Translations under genes and position numbers: made by a program
Shown: in pieces, positions 45,176 to 58,670 of the stretch
How positions within the stretch are numbered: the stretch's first letter is position 1
How the letters are laid out: each line of letters starts with the position of its first letter
The notes under the pieces: model-generated
What the model was told of the DNA's origin: nothing
Database searches by the model: none
What the model saw: the letters and a program-made list of their open reading frames with translations, nothing else
Assembly: GCA_024291935.2 (NCBI GenBank)
Contig: CM044311.1
Span: 22,715,001 to 22,779,000, forward strand
Direction: 5' to 3'
Length of the DNA stretch: 64,000 nt
From: Okapia johnstoni
Lineage: Eukaryota > Chordata > Mammalia > Artiodactyla > Giraffidae

Positions 45176-47884
45176 GACTGACATGCTGTAATTTCCAGTC
45201 CTACCAGAAAGCTTTAAACTTTGTGGATGTATGCACAAAAAATACAATAATTTCTGGTGCTCATTTCCATAATAATCTATTTCTCTTGTGAATGGTAGGA
45301 AACTTGGTACCCCTCAAACTGGTATAAAATTTGAAGTTTTATTTTTATGAAAAAAAAAAAGTCTACTGCTCCAGTCACTATATGCAGAAAAATGTGGACT
45401 AGACAAAGATTATAATGTAATGAATATAAATTTCAAATGACAAAATTTCTAAATCAATACTAAGAAAAATTATAATATTATCAAAGTGATTCATTTCTGT
45501 CAAACTAGTATGGTGATAAACACAGATTATTGTATCTCATGTGCTTCAAATTCTGTCACATGGAAGTATGACTCTTTCCCCAACTGGTCCCCCTGGTGAG
45601 TTGCCATATATATGCCAGAAATCTCAGACTTGTTTCACCCAACCCTTCTTCTCCAACATGGCAAGCTGACAAGCCACTATTCCTTATCTTCTCCTTGATC
45701 TTCCAGAATTAAGTTGTTTTCCTTTCTTTCCCTTTCCTTGCACCCAAGGCTCCTTGAGCATCCCACTCTAATTAGCCACATATGCAGGGTAATTATTTGT
45801 TTATATGGTCCTACCTCTAACTACAATACAATTTGTTCTGAGAAAGAATAATTCCTTACTTAATTTACCACCCCCATGGAATATTGAAGGTATCTATTAC
45901 AGTTCTTAAATAATGAATAATACATGAGTTGAATGATTTTTTAAAAATCACTATATTTAAGTCTAAATTTTCCAAATAAAAAAGATGCAAATCCAATCAT
46001 TACACCTGTTCCCAGACAGGTGAGGGTACTTATTTATATGTTGTTAAAGAATTCCTAGAATCAGATTAAATTTAAATGTCTAACAAATAATAAAAGAAAA
46101 TGGAATATGTGCTATTTGACTGGTTGATCGATTGCAAAGAAAGATGACCAACACTGTATTAGTGAGTTCTATGCTAGATCTCAGAATCAAAATAAGACCC
46201 TCACCTACTTATCGATCCTTTTCATTCAAACACTCTACATCTCAGGCAACTGACCAAATTTTATGGGTGATAAAAATCTTTTATTTTGACATTTTATGAC
46301 CTAGCTTAGTACCTTCACAGAAGTGAAGAAAGATTATTCTTAGTATACACTGAATATACATGTACATACACATATATACCTTGAAATATAATGTCAACAG
46401 TTAAAAATACACACATACAACTCACAACATTGTTACCTAAGTTGTTTTTCAATATCATTAAATTCTGTGAATATGTATTATAGCTTTGTTTTAATACTTC
46501 ATCCGTCAGTTCCTTCAGATACCAGTCCAAGGGGCAGGAAACTGACCAGAGCCCAAACCATGCAGTCAAATCAAGATCAAGAGAATGACTCTATGGTTTC
46601 CCATAATATCTGGAAGTTTACATCCACCACAATGTGTGAGGGGAGCTGGCTCATAAAAATCAACAGTTATGTGCTCTCTCTGTTACATCTCTTGTTCCAG
46701 AATTCTTTTTTTTTTTTAATTTTCTGTACCATACCATTTAGTAAAAATTTATAAGACAGTGTTAGATTTCTCATGTCCTTACAGCCTCAGATGGCTAACA
46801 AACTGCTATAATTACAGCTCAAAGATTCCCGAGGCCACATTGCCTGGCTGCAGAGATTCCTGAAGTTTCTGTCTCCCACACAGAATAGGGATAAAATCAT
46901 GTGAACTGTTTACCTCACTCTCCACTTCTCTGGCAGAAGGGAGTGCTTGGCTGTCAGTTCTGCGATTACTCCAGCGACCAGCTTTTGTTGCTAATCTCCA
47001 GAGAAATTTGGTTGCATTCCAACTCAATCCATCACTTAATTTTACAAGCCAAAGTATTTACAGTTTCATTGCAATCCCAGGCAAGTGTTTTCTTTTTTCA
47101 TGACTTGTTTATCTGAAAGACTGAAACAGTGAAAAGTTCTCTTCTTACATAAACAAAGCTTATAATAATGACCTGCAGGACTGGCCATCCTAAATCACCG
47201 CAGAGCTCCACTCTACTTTAGCGGCTTGATTAAAAAGATGAATGGTTGCAGGTTCAATTCAGGAAAGTCAAAGAAAGGAACATATAATGACCTCTTCAAA
47301 GATGGCCTTGGCAAAGAACACAGGACTATTCCTTTTCTAGTTTTAATGAATATACACCACTCAAGGTCACTACCCTTTCTGTAATGTTTCCTGGAGCTTG
47401 ACTTGCAAGGTATTAGAGTCTCAACTGGATGGTGATTATGGGTATATCCAAAGCACAAGCATGACTTCTAAATGATCTTTAACAAGTTAGTACTTAAATC
47501 TCTAGGCTAGCAACTATTGAATATATACCTGAAAAATACTGTAAATTTTTCTTTAGATTAGACTTTGGCGAGCCTCTGGTCTCTGCATTTGGATGCAGAG
47601 CACTCCTTGAGTAATGCACCTCATTGTATAGAGGTGGAACTTTACAACATCAGCAAGTGAAGAAAGGATTCTGTCTCAGTATCCTAATGTGGGAGACTCC
47701 AAGAACCAAGGATATCCAACCATTCATTGTGTCTACAAGGAGATCTCTGTAGTCCATCATCAACATTATGCCATCCAGGCAAAATAATTTACCTTAATAT
47801 GCAAGGAAAAAGACTAGTGTGGTCCCCAGTAACATCTGTTGTGTTCTAGTAGTTGAAAATATTATTTCTGCCCCCCCCATACTA
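45176..47884. other. Unassigned; possible conserved block
   Basis: 2.7 kb without recognised repeats. 46790-47480 has more balanced base composition than its surroundings and no repeat signature. Nothing here supports an exon. Confidence 0.5.
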
Positions 47885-47889
47885 GGCTA

Positions 47890-48242
47890 CCTTGCGGTGA
47901 ATTGAATGTGTGTGCACCCCCTCCAATATTTATATGTTGAAATCCTAATTCCGAATAAGATGGCAGTAGGAAGCCTTTGGTGATCAATCAGATCATGAGA
48001 GTGGCACCTTCCTTATGGGATTAGTGACCTTATAGAAGGCAGCCCAAAGAATTCTCTTACTTTCTTTCCATCACATGAAGACAAGTAGGCAGCAGGCAAT
48101 ATGGAAGCGAGACCTCATCAGACCTGACCATGCTGGAATCCTGATCTTGGACTTTCAGTGTCTAAAACCATAAAGAATAAACATTTCTTGATTAAGCCAC
48201 CCATTGTATGGTACTTTGTTACAGTAGCTCAAACTAAGACCT
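47890..48242 (+). mobile_element. MaLR LTR (MLT1-like)
   Basis: About 350 bp with ordered MLT1 landmarks: ggtgaattgaatgtgtgtgc, atttatatgttgaaatccta, gatcttggactttcagtgtc, taagccacccattgtatgg and tactttgttacagtagctc. It is an ancient mammalian ERVL-MaLR solo LTR. Confidence 0.82.
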
Positions 48243-48999
48243 ACCCTACTAACCCAGTGAACCTACGCGACTGAAAGTGTGGCTTCAAACATGGGCTGAG
48301 GTAGGGCCATACAGTTATATTAAGGAAGCAGTTACCTCAGGGCTACCTTAGCCTCAATGTCAATCATCACCAAGGACCATGTTTAAGGGCAACGTTTTCA
48401 ATGAAACAATATTCTGGGGAAAAGGCAATTGTGGAAGGAGTCTGGCATTCTGGAATATTTAGGCTACATTGCCACAGCCTGGAGTAGGCAGGGTATAGCT
48501 CAGCCTATGCCAAATGTAATGGGCACCACATACATGTATGGTAAGTACAGCTACATCATAAGTACCATGCTAGTTAGTATGGTTACCTCTGAAGAAATGA
48601 AGCAAGAGATCACTGCCTTTGTGAAGTTTACATTCTAGAAAGAGTGACAGGCAGCTGAACTTGTAAAATAAGCAAATTATATATTAGAAAGTTATTGGTA
48701 CTATGGAAAAAAGAGAATGCATAACATATCCTCAAAAATACCTTGACAGAATGTTAGAGTCAAATGCTTCCAAAGGTTTCTTGTCACACAAGCTGAAACA
48801 CCATAGGTTAAAGGATATGACATAATGGTAGCAGTGGATTACTCCCTCTCAGTCACCGGGCTGAAATGAAGATGCAGAAGTAAGTGGTGACATCTTAGGG
48901 CATTCACATCATAGTGAAGCCTTGCTTGATTAAAATAGCCAGCTTTAGATCCTAGGAGGGAAAGTCGTTAGCAAAGAACGATACCAGCAGCTGTCTTCA
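48243..48999. other. Unassigned; old repeat-like stretch
   Basis: 48610-48720 (gtttacattctagaaagagt and on) has the look of an old dispersed repeat, but I cannot name the family. No gene seen. Confidence 0.45.
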
Positions 49000-49008
49000 G
49001 TCTCTTTA

Positions 49009-49550
49009 TTTTTATTTATTTATTTTTTAAATAAATTTATTTATTTTAGTTGGGGGCAAATTACTTTACAATATTGTAGTAGTTTTTGCCATACATTGAC
49101 ATGAATCAGCCATGGGTTCACATGTGCTCCCCCTCCCGAACCCTCCTCCCACCTCCCTCCCCATCCCATCCCTCTGGGTCATCCCAACGCTCCATTCCTG
49201 AGCATCCGTCCCATGCATAGAACATGGAATGGTGTTCCACTTCACATATGACAATATACATGTTTCAATGTTATTGTCCCAGAACGTCCCACCCTCACCT
49301 TCTCCCTCAGAGTCCACAGGACTGTTCTATGCATCTGTGTCTCTTATTCTGTCTCTCATATAAGGTTACCATTACCATCTTTCAAATTCCATATACATGC
49401 ATTAGTATACGGTATTGGTGCTTTTCTTTCTGGCTCACTTCACTCTGTATAATGGGCTCCAGTTTCATCCATCTCAATAGAACCGATTCAAATGTATTTT
49501 TTTTAATGGCTGAGTAATATTCCATTGTGTGTATGTACCACAGCTTCCAT
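49009..49550 (-). mobile_element. L1 3' end, 540 bp
   Basis: Minus-strand 5'-truncated ruminant L1: A-rich tail and 3'UTR at the low end, ORF2 end at the high end. Perfect 9-bp duplication gtctcttta at 49000-49008 and 49551-49559. Little diverged from the copy at 61400-61960. Confidence 0.94.
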
Positions 49551-49818
49551 GTCTCTTTAATAATTAGGGCACACTTCACAAAGAGGTCTGAGAGCTATGG
49601 TAAATTATGGTGGGTTGCAATATAGACATGCATCTGATATCAGTGCTAAGACTAAGACCAGTCCCAAAAGGCATAAGGGTATATTACAACCTCAGCCTTA
49701 AAATGACTGTAGGATACAAACGTTTTCACTGTGTCCTAAACATGTTGTCAATATCATTCTGATAGCTTGAAGTTTGTTCTATCCAATACTTCACCAAACT
49801 TTTCTCGAAATGCCTATT

Positions 49819-49821
<3 letters not shown>

Positions 49822-49852
<31 letters not shown>
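49822..49852. repeat. (CA)n microsatellite
   Basis: About 15 CA units. Confidence 0.96.
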
Positions 49853-49854
<2 letters not shown>

Positions 49855-51577
49855 TACTCTTACCAAAGGATAGATTGAAGGCACACAGGTAGGGAATAGC
49901 ATTTGTCTCTTTCCATATCAGATATACAAACCAACCTTGTCACAGATGTAGGATCTATCACCCTGAGTCAGGAGAAATCACAGAAGTGGTCCTCTCATTC
50001 TAACACCCTGCACACACTTCATGCATGTTTATCCTGCTTTAGAGATAACTTGCTCTTAACTCCAAACAGACAACTGAAGAGTTGAAGCATATTACATAGT
50101 AGAAAAAGGCAAACTTCAGCAATTGGCACGGTCAGAAAGTTATGGTCCAGAAGATTGGCTATGTTACAGTCTTTAAAACCAACCTCTTTCCAAAAAATCC
50201 TCCAGACAAAGGGACATGAGGGAAAGGATACCACAATTGGTTAACATGCCATTTTCTGATCATGGATACCGATAACCTAGCTGGCAAATAAAAATCCAAG
50301 TCACAAAAACAGCTTCAATTACAACAGGCAATTGGCCTAGATTCTTAAGGCACAGATAAGAGTTATTGAGAGTCTAGGCTGTAGCATCACTCTTAAGCAA
50401 GAAAACCTAGCTAATAATAAAATAAAACACAATAAAAAAGGAAATAAAATTTTGGAGACTGCTATGATTTTCAGACTCCTGCAGTTGAACCCTTGTCTTG
50501 ACAAGCTTCTGATCAGTGCTTTCGGTATGACTAAATTTTGTACTCTTCTTTTTGATTCTTGGCCTTGGGCACCCTGCCAAAGTTTTGAATTTTATAATCC
50601 CTATGCATTTTGAAATGTCTTATATCCTCACATGAGAACCAATGTATTTCTCTGAGGTATGGTGTCAAAACTTGCACTCATAATTACTAATAACTCTCAG
50701 AAATCTCAGCCAATGGCCTAGAATCCCAGTACCTAAGCTCATTCCCTAATATCTGCAAGTTCAAGATGCAGTCATTTTAATAATTTACTGGTATTAAAAC
50801 ACAGCAACTTTCTTAAAGATTGGTTGTTTTTAGGATGATTCTTTTAAATAATATTTATTGAGAACTTACCGTGTAAAGAATAAATTGTTCTAGGTACTGT
50901 TAAGATTACAAAAAAACCCAAACAAACCAGTTTGAGCTTGAACTAAGTAACTGGTATTAGTTTATCCACCTCACCATTATTAAGTGAAGGATACATCATA
51001 AAATGAAATATTCACACTCTATTAGGAAATTTGTAAAACAATACTATGAACAGATTCTGTGTTTCTGGTCATTCTCTTTGAAAGCAAAACTAATTTTTAA
51101 AAAGAGGGGGAAAATGATGAGATGATACTTAATTTCTCTGAGAACATTAGACATAACCACCCATACTAATATTCAGGAAAAAACATAAGAAGGGGAAAGA
51201 GCAAAAAATAAAAAAGTGCACAATCAAAGTGTGATATCAGTAAAAAAAAGAGGTTCATATTAATAGTATTGTGGACTGATTTTAGAAGAAGCAGTGCAAT
51301 AATCTAGTTATTCAGCAATCGGAACTGGAGAGAAGGGGAAAAAAAATGACTCTAGAACATGGAAAAATTAGAATCAAGAATACAAGGAATGGGGTGGAAA
51401 GTTCAGTTTTTTCCAGTGGTTTTGGACATTAGGAGATTTGACAATTTAGAGCCAGACTGTGGTAATATATTTCTTATGTCATAAATAGGTTGAACATCTA
51501 TATACATATGTGTATGTGAGAGAGATTAAGTGGAAGTCTTGGATCTGGCTGAGCAGCAGGAAAACAATATTCCTGCA

Positions 51578-51641
51578 GGGAGAGAAAAGGAATAAAAAGG
51601 GAGGAAAGGAGTGGGAAGGAGAAGAAAAAGGAAAAGAAAAG
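51578..51641 (+). repeat. Purine tract
   Basis: 64 bases of A/G on the plus strand broken by only two T residues (near 51593 and 51612). Confidence 0.9.
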
Positions 51642-53848
51642 CTTTGGATGTTTGACAGCAGATGACTTCATTTTCACTTTAATTTTGGCTACAAGTTACC
51701 CAGTATAATTTCATAAGTGTTTATGAACACAATTAAAGTTTACAGGAATGGGGATTTCCATTTGTTTCACTGCTTGATATAAAATGCATGATACTTAAGT
51801 TATTAAGCAAATTTATTTATGTCACTCTTTTTTTTGATTTTGTGTTGGGATCTTATTATTATTATTACTATTAAGATTTTCCTGTGTAACTCTCTTTAGT
51901 TTGTTTTGGTCTCTTCTATAATCCAAGGCCTCCTTTCTATTTTTTTCTCTAAAGAACATATTTAGATAGCAGGCAAAGCAAAGGCAGAGTCAGAGGATGA
52001 TACATTTATCTTTTTAAGAAAATTTCTAAGTTAATGAATGTTAGAGAGAGATAGCACTTAGCTTTTTTCAATGACATATAGTGAAAAAAAAAATCACACT
52101 GCATTAATTACTTTTCCCATGAGATGGCATAGTTGAGGCAGATGTTAAAAAGAATCATGTACTTGGTTTAATATAGTTCTGCACCTGTGGAGAACATATT
52201 ATTTCATAAGCAATAAGCAATTACAATTATGTAATATTAGGATAACTCTAGAGAAAAATCTATGATCAAACTTTTGTGTAAATGAAATATAACTGTATCA
52301 GAAAGGGAATTTATTATTCTTATATGTAAAATAATCCTGACAATTATACTGGATGAAATTGAATATACTTAATAACATTCACAGATTAAGTGAAAAAGTG
52401 GAGTTGAAATTTTCTATCAGTGATTACAAATAGATACTCTGTGGTAGTGAATGGCCATTAGAAACATTTTGTTTGGTCCACAACACTGTTAAAAAATGAA
52501 TTTGAATGTCTTCTGAGAAGTGATTCATACTCAGGTTTGCAAGGGTCTCTATCTTCACTCATGTTTCATAGCAGGGTCTGTATAAACATTAAACTTGCTG
52601 ACCCATGTGTTTTTTATGTTAATACAATGTTTGCTTATTTCTTTTTCTTTATTAGAAAAAAAATGTGAGAAAGAAAACAATGGATCATTACTTTTATAAA
52701 TTTTAAATAATTATTTTCATCAAATGAAAACAGAAAACATGTGGCATAGGCCATCACATTATATACAAAAATAAGTGGATTTTTTTTTCCAATTTGCTAA
52801 TGAGCAATGACAGTGAAACTCCAAGGTAAAGTAAAAATCTCCCTGGGCAGCATGCAGTGATCAGGAACACAGTACTTGTATCAGATTTGCTGAAAATAAA
52901 ATTTTTCCTAGCATCCGTTTAGATGTTTGGGAATTTCAAGTCTACCTTCTTCCTTATAAGCTTTGTCTTGCCTAATTAGCTTTCAATGGTGCTTGAAATT
53001 CCCACTTGAAATGCCTTATGTTGACCTGTCCATTTTAATCAAGTTAAATACTACCTGGGAGGAAGATATATTAGCTATCACTTAGGCACAAATTAGTCTA
53101 TCTGAACCTATTACTGCACATTATCAACCAACACAAAAGAGAGCTTTCAGACACTGGTTCTTGAATCATTCAAATGCTGGGCCGCGGAGAGGCATGGTAC
53201 ATTTGGTAGTAAACCATAAAATATTAATCTTTACTCTTAAAACCATCAAATATATACAGCTGTGTCAAATTCTATGTCGTTTTATTCTGTAGTCCAATGC
53301 AAGTAAGAGAAATCATAGATTTAAATAATTTAATAGGAAGAATTTCAAGTATGAACTTTTGTCCAATTTGAATTTTAACAATTGCTATAATATTTTACCT
53401 ATAGAAAAAAATTCTTGTTTCCTTCAAATACACTACATTATAGTCCTTAAGAATGGGGGAAAAATAAATCTTGAAACTGAGTGCTAAAGTACTCAATTTT
53501 CTTGTCCCCACTAAACTATTTTTTGTAAGACAGGACACCATATAGGTAAAAATTAATCCAGAAACAAAGAAAATACAAATATATCAAATATACGTGTTGG
53601 CTGTAGGATATATCTGAATTTGAGAAGTGTGAAAAATGTTCATAATATAACTGAAGATGGAGCTATTATTAATGAAGAATTCTGATTATTTGCCATGGTT
53701 GGCCAAATAAGAAGGGGGCTGGGGTGGGTGAGTAATTTTTTAGTATCTTGGAAATAGAGAAGCTCTTCTGAACCACCATTCTATGAGAGAATTAAGCACT
53801 GGTGTCCTAAGGCATTGTATGCAATATATTAACTTCTTTCTTAATCAT

Positions 53849-53879
53849 CAAGCATGGTATTAGGTACCTACCATGCTTG
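53849..53879. other. 11-bp perfect inverted repeat
   Basis: CAAGCATGGTA (53849-53859) and TACCATGCTTG (53869-53879) with a 9-nt loop. Confidence 0.92.
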
Positions 53880-54879
53880 AAAGAATTACTCAAATAATAT
53901 TCTGCAAAACTTAATTCTCTTGTGGAATCCCAGTTGAAAAATATGGAGTACTGGGTTACTGAAGAAAGTATTGGTCTCAGGTGTAGAATAAAATCTACAT
54001 TAAAAAAAAATTACCTCCTAAGTAAAATTATTTTATCATCTGATTTATTATTACTATTCTTTACCATATATTTGGGAAAGATAAAGAGAGATAGAAGATC
54101 ATGAGGAAATAAAGGCTTTCTCAGAAATGATCATTATCTGACCTTCTAGGTACTTTTCTATTCACAGACTCAATCAACCCAGTAGATATCTAGACATTTA
54201 TTTTAGTTTCTGAAAAGTCTTCTTTTTCCAAGTAGACTATATGTTACTATCTAAGATGAAATACATGTTTGATCAAAGTCTTAATTTCTAATTTGAGAAA
54301 ACGACATTCTGGTAGATGAAGTAAGCCATCATCTTAGGGGACTCTATATAATTCGTATGAGAGTACAGATGACAACTCATCCTGGGAATCGAGGAACACT
54401 TAGAAGAACACTGAAAGATTTTCAAGGGAAAATGTAAAGTTACTAAAAGCAAAATAATATTCTTCAATGGTGAAAGGATATTGACAACTAACATATTAAA
54501 TGGAAAGAAAGCAAAGTGGCTAAGAGTTCTAATTTCAGTTATAATTACACATTTCCTTAGTCTAAAGAAAGACTGCTGTTTTATGAGATGTAAAGTCAAA
54601 ACTCAGGGAAGAACAAAGCATGTGGACCAGAAAATCAGTTAGACTCTCAGCTCCTGAGGATTTACACTCTAAAATGGAAATAATATTGCCTTTCTTCACC
54701 CCAGGGAACTCCATACACACAAGACAAATGATAATTTTCATTTAATTGCATTAACAAAACTCCAAGATTTCTCTCATATACAGATGCCTTTTCCTTTGCA
54801 TTATTCCATTCTGTCATCCCTGTATATATTTGTTCCCCCCACAATTTGAGGACTGTAAAGTCAGTTTAAACATATATTA

Positions 54880-54905
54880 AAAAAAAAAAGAGAGAGAGAG
54901 AGAGA
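54880..54905. repeat. A-run and (GA)n
   Basis: Poly(A) of about 10 bases followed by eight GA units. Confidence 0.9.
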
Positions 54906-55978
54906 CGGCAGGTGGGGAAACCTGTTGTGAAGTAATAAGCATTAGCAGAACAAATTTCTCCTCGAACTTAATCAAATTGAACTGGACAATCAAAGAAAAC
55001 AGGTGTGAATAAGTATGAATTTGCATTTATCCTACTTTATACTTTAATACTGTAATTACATGGCAGTATGAATCTACATAGAGAAAGCATTGGTTATGAT
55101 AAACAATATGATTACATAGTTACTCATTCCACTCAATGCAGAGTTGCTCAGGGGATAAAAAAATAATTTATCATAAATTACAGGGTAGTTATATTTCACT
55201 TTCACAGTAATTATTTTAGGAATACCTAGATAGATTTTCATTCACCAAAAGCACGGTTAGTGAAATGCAGATGTTCCAGAATGAAACAGATTTTAACTTT
55301 TAATTTAAATTGAAAGATTCATTTGAGTTTTCTTCTTGTCTGTAACAAGTTTCTCAAACTCTGATATAGCGATAGAACAATGAAAAGTGGCCATTATACA
55401 AAGACTGATCATATACTAGCTAAGTGGCCTTAAAATAAAATCTCCCCAAAGTCAAATAAAGTTTGTATCCACTGTACTCTAACAGATAGACAGAGGTCAA
55501 GACATACATCTTTCAATTCAATAAAATTTTAATGCATGTGTTTAATCAATGACATTAACAAATATTGTAGCAAGTTTGTAGTGTGGAAGATAATATGAAA
55601 GATTGGAAAATTCAATCACAGAATTGCTAACTTTAGGCAGATAAGCTAAAGTGGCTCACATGGATGATAACAATGATGGTGTCACTAAATGTACAAGTTA
55701 TTAAACTTACTGGAAATATCAGTCAACACAAGACATCCACCAAAAGTTTTTAAAAAGTGTATTTCTGAAATTAAAAGTATATGAACCAAATACTGAGTAA
55801 GAAAATTACATTGGAAAAATAACTTTTTTATGGATTCATTCTGTTCCTTGTAATTCAATGTAATTATTGTGAGTATCCCAAAAAGGGTAGGAAATATGAA
55901 ACAGGTGAGAAGAAAAATCTTGCAGATTTATGTGAAATTAGTCCAAAAAATTACATTTATGCTACAACTAATTTATAT

Positions 55979-56171
55979 GGGGACTTTCCTTGTGGCTCAG
56001 CTGGTAAAGAATCCACCCAGAATGTGGGGGACCTGGGTTCGATCCTTGGGTTGGGAAGATCCCCTGGAGAAGGGAAAGGCTACCCACTACAGTTTTCTGG
56101 CCTGGATAATTCCTGGACAGTATAACCCATGGGGTCTCAAAGAGTCAGACATGACTGAGTGACTTTTACTG
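55979..56171 (+). mobile_element. Bov-tA SINE
   Basis: Plus-strand Bov-tA with perfect 9-bp duplication aatttatat at 55970-55978 and 56172-56180. Confidence 0.95.
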
Positions 56172-56233
56172 AATTTATATAAAAGGACAGCTATGGTTCT
56201 TTCATTACATACATATATGAATTTATTATACAT

Positions 56234-57091
56234 TACACAGAGTACATCATGCAAAATGCCAGGCTGGATGGAACACAAGATGGAATGAAGATTGCTGGGG
56301 AAAACATCAAAAACCTCAGATATGCAGAAGACACCACCTTTATGGCAGAAAGTGAAGAAGAACTAAAGAGCATCTTGATAAAGGTGAAAGAGGAGAGTGA
56401 AAAAGTTGGCTTAAAATTCAACATTCAGAAAACTAAGATCATGGAATCTGGTCCCATCATTTCATGGCAAATAGATGGGGAAACAGTGGAAACAGTGGCT
56501 GACTTTATTTTGGGGGGCTCCAAAATCATTGCAGATGGTGACTGAAGCCATGAAATTAAAAGACATTTGCTCCTTGGAAGAAAAGTTATGGCCAACCTAG
56601 ACAGCATATTAAAAAGGAGAGACATTACTTTGCCAACAAAGGTCCATCTAGTCAAAGCTATGGTTTTTCCAGTAGTCATGTATGGATATGAGAGTTGAAC
56701 TATAAAGAAAGCTGAGTGCCAAAGAATTGATGCTTTTGAACTGTGGTGTTGGAGAAGACTCTTGAGAGTCCCTTGGACTGCAAGGAGATCCAACCAGTCC
56801 ATCCTAAAGAAAATCAGTCCTGGATATTCATTGGACTGACTGGCCAATACTTTGGCCACCTGATGTGAAGAACTGACTCATTTGAAAAGACTCTGCTGCT
56901 GGGAAAGATTGAAGGTAGGAGGAGAAGGTGACAACAAAGGATGAGATGGTTGGATGACATCACCAACTCGACGGACATGAGTTTGAGTAAACTCCGGGAG
57001 TTGGTGATGGACAGGGAAGCCTGAAATGCTGCATTCCATGGGGTCGCAAAGAGTCAGACACGACTGAACAACTGAATGGAACTGAACTGAA
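56234..57091 (+). mobile_element. BovB LINE, 5' truncated, 0.86 kb
   Basis: Plus-strand BovB from the RT core (cagagtacatcatgcaaaat) to the tail ggaactgaactga. The RT piece 56249-56545 reads YAED instead of YADD at 56321-56332, then meets a stop. Possible short flank repeat gaattt/gaattc. Confidence 0.92.
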
Positions 57092-57842
57092 TTCTTTATC
57101 TTTTTATTTACAAAGCTGTCAGTATCTTTCCATATTTCTACTTCTCTGTTATCAATCATGCATCTACTTATGCCTCATCTTCTGTACTACTGTTCCATAT
57201 CAAATAATCCAAACAGAATAGCTTAATACCATAGTTATTTATCCAAAAGTTTCCAGGATTAAGAATTCAAGAGGGATTTAGCTGGGTCATTTTGACCAAG
57301 GTATATCAGGATGTCACTTGGATGATTCACTTCCAAAATCACTTACCCACTTGGCTGGAGGCAGGAAACCCCAATTACTGGTAACATGAGCCCCTTCACA
57401 GGCTACTTGTGTGCCCCCACACTGTGGCAGCTAACTTCCCCAAAATGAGGGATCTAAGAGAGCAAGTGAGGAGAAAATCTAAGTGCCTTTTTGTCACCTA
57501 GTTTCCAAAATAGCACATTATCTTTTCAGCTTTATTCTGCTTGCTAGAAGTGAGTCATTAAGTATAAGCCACTTTAAAGGGGGTAGTATTATGTTCCATC
57601 ACTTGAAAGGACTATTAAAATGTATGGGCATATTTAAAAGTCAGCACATCCACCATCTGTCTACTCAAATATCACCTCCCACCTTCTACCTACTTACCAG
57701 CCTTCCTTTCTTAGGTCTCTCAAACTATCCACTATACACCTGTCTTATCATCTTCTTGTCTTTGCATCTTTCATTTACCATCCCCCTAACCTCCTTTAGG
57801 AAGAATATAAATGAGGATCTCATAGGAAAAATATCTGAGAAA
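57092..57842. other. Unassigned intronic sequence
   Basis: About 750 bp with no recognised repeat. The 134-codon open frame starting at 57483 runs into the adjacent SINE and has no domain. Confidence 0.55.
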
Positions 57843-58045
57843 TGTGTTCAGTCATTCAGTTGTGTCCAACTTTTTGTGGCCCCATAGACTGTAGCCCACC
57901 AGGCTCCTCTGTCCTTGAAATTTTCCAGGCAAAAATATTGGAGTGGGTTGCTAGTTTCTACTCCAGGAGATCTTCACCACCTAGGGATTAAACCCATCTC
58001 TTGTGTCTCCTGCATTGGCAGGTGGAATCTTTACCATTAGTGTCA
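57843..58045 (-). mobile_element. Bov-tA SINE
   Basis: Minus-strand diverged Bov-tA (tgtgttcagtcattcagttg to ctttaccattagtgtca). Confidence 0.9.
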
Positions 58046-58670
58046 TAATAAAAGTGTAAAATAAATAATCTATGATCCCTGATATGTGCAACATAATTTT
58101 GGGAAAGTGGTAAAGTGAAACATCTAAGCAAATATTTAAAGGGACAATGTCTCGTAATCTGGAACAAAGGAAAGAGATAATGTGACCAATTTATCTTCAT
58201 GTCTTTTCCTAACAATCTTACTAAAGAAATGGCATATCTAGGCACTATAACTATGTCATTTTTATATCTCTCTGGGTGACAAAGCAACATCTCATGTACA
58301 CCCAACAACAGGGAATAATGTACAATTTTGTTAAAGGAAAAGGCACATTCAAGTTTTCAAATAACTTACAAAAAATAGCAGCATGATGGTTCAGACATTT
58401 AACATGCACTATTTCTACAAGCCGTACTTTCCTAAGAGACCAGGTATTCTCAAATTATTTTAAATGGAGACAGAATTTTGATGAATTCTTGCTCTGCCTG
58501 TTATTGAAGACACATATTACTTGTCATGGATTCAATAAAAAAAGAGAAGTTGGGGAAACAGTTAATAAATGAGCTTCACAGATATCACACTGAAATATTG
58601 TGATAGTGTGTCCCTGTGACATTTAAATATAACATTGGAATTTTATATGGAGGATATATGTAAATTTAAT
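58046..58670. other. Unassigned intronic sequence
   Basis: AT-rich, nothing recognised. Confidence 0.55.

Larger units (their letters stand above)
49560..55969. other. SINE-free stretch of intron 1
   Basis: 6.4 kb in which I recognise no Bov-tA, BOV-A2, BovB or L1. It contains a CA microsatellite, a purine tract (51578-51641), an ATT run (51854-51868), a perfect 11-bp hairpin (53849-53879) and a GA run. No exon or RNA gene is supported. Confidence 0.65.

Noticed and set aside
57483..57887. 134-codon open frame
   Set aside because: Its end runs into a minus-strand Bov-tA and the rest has no recognisable protein features.
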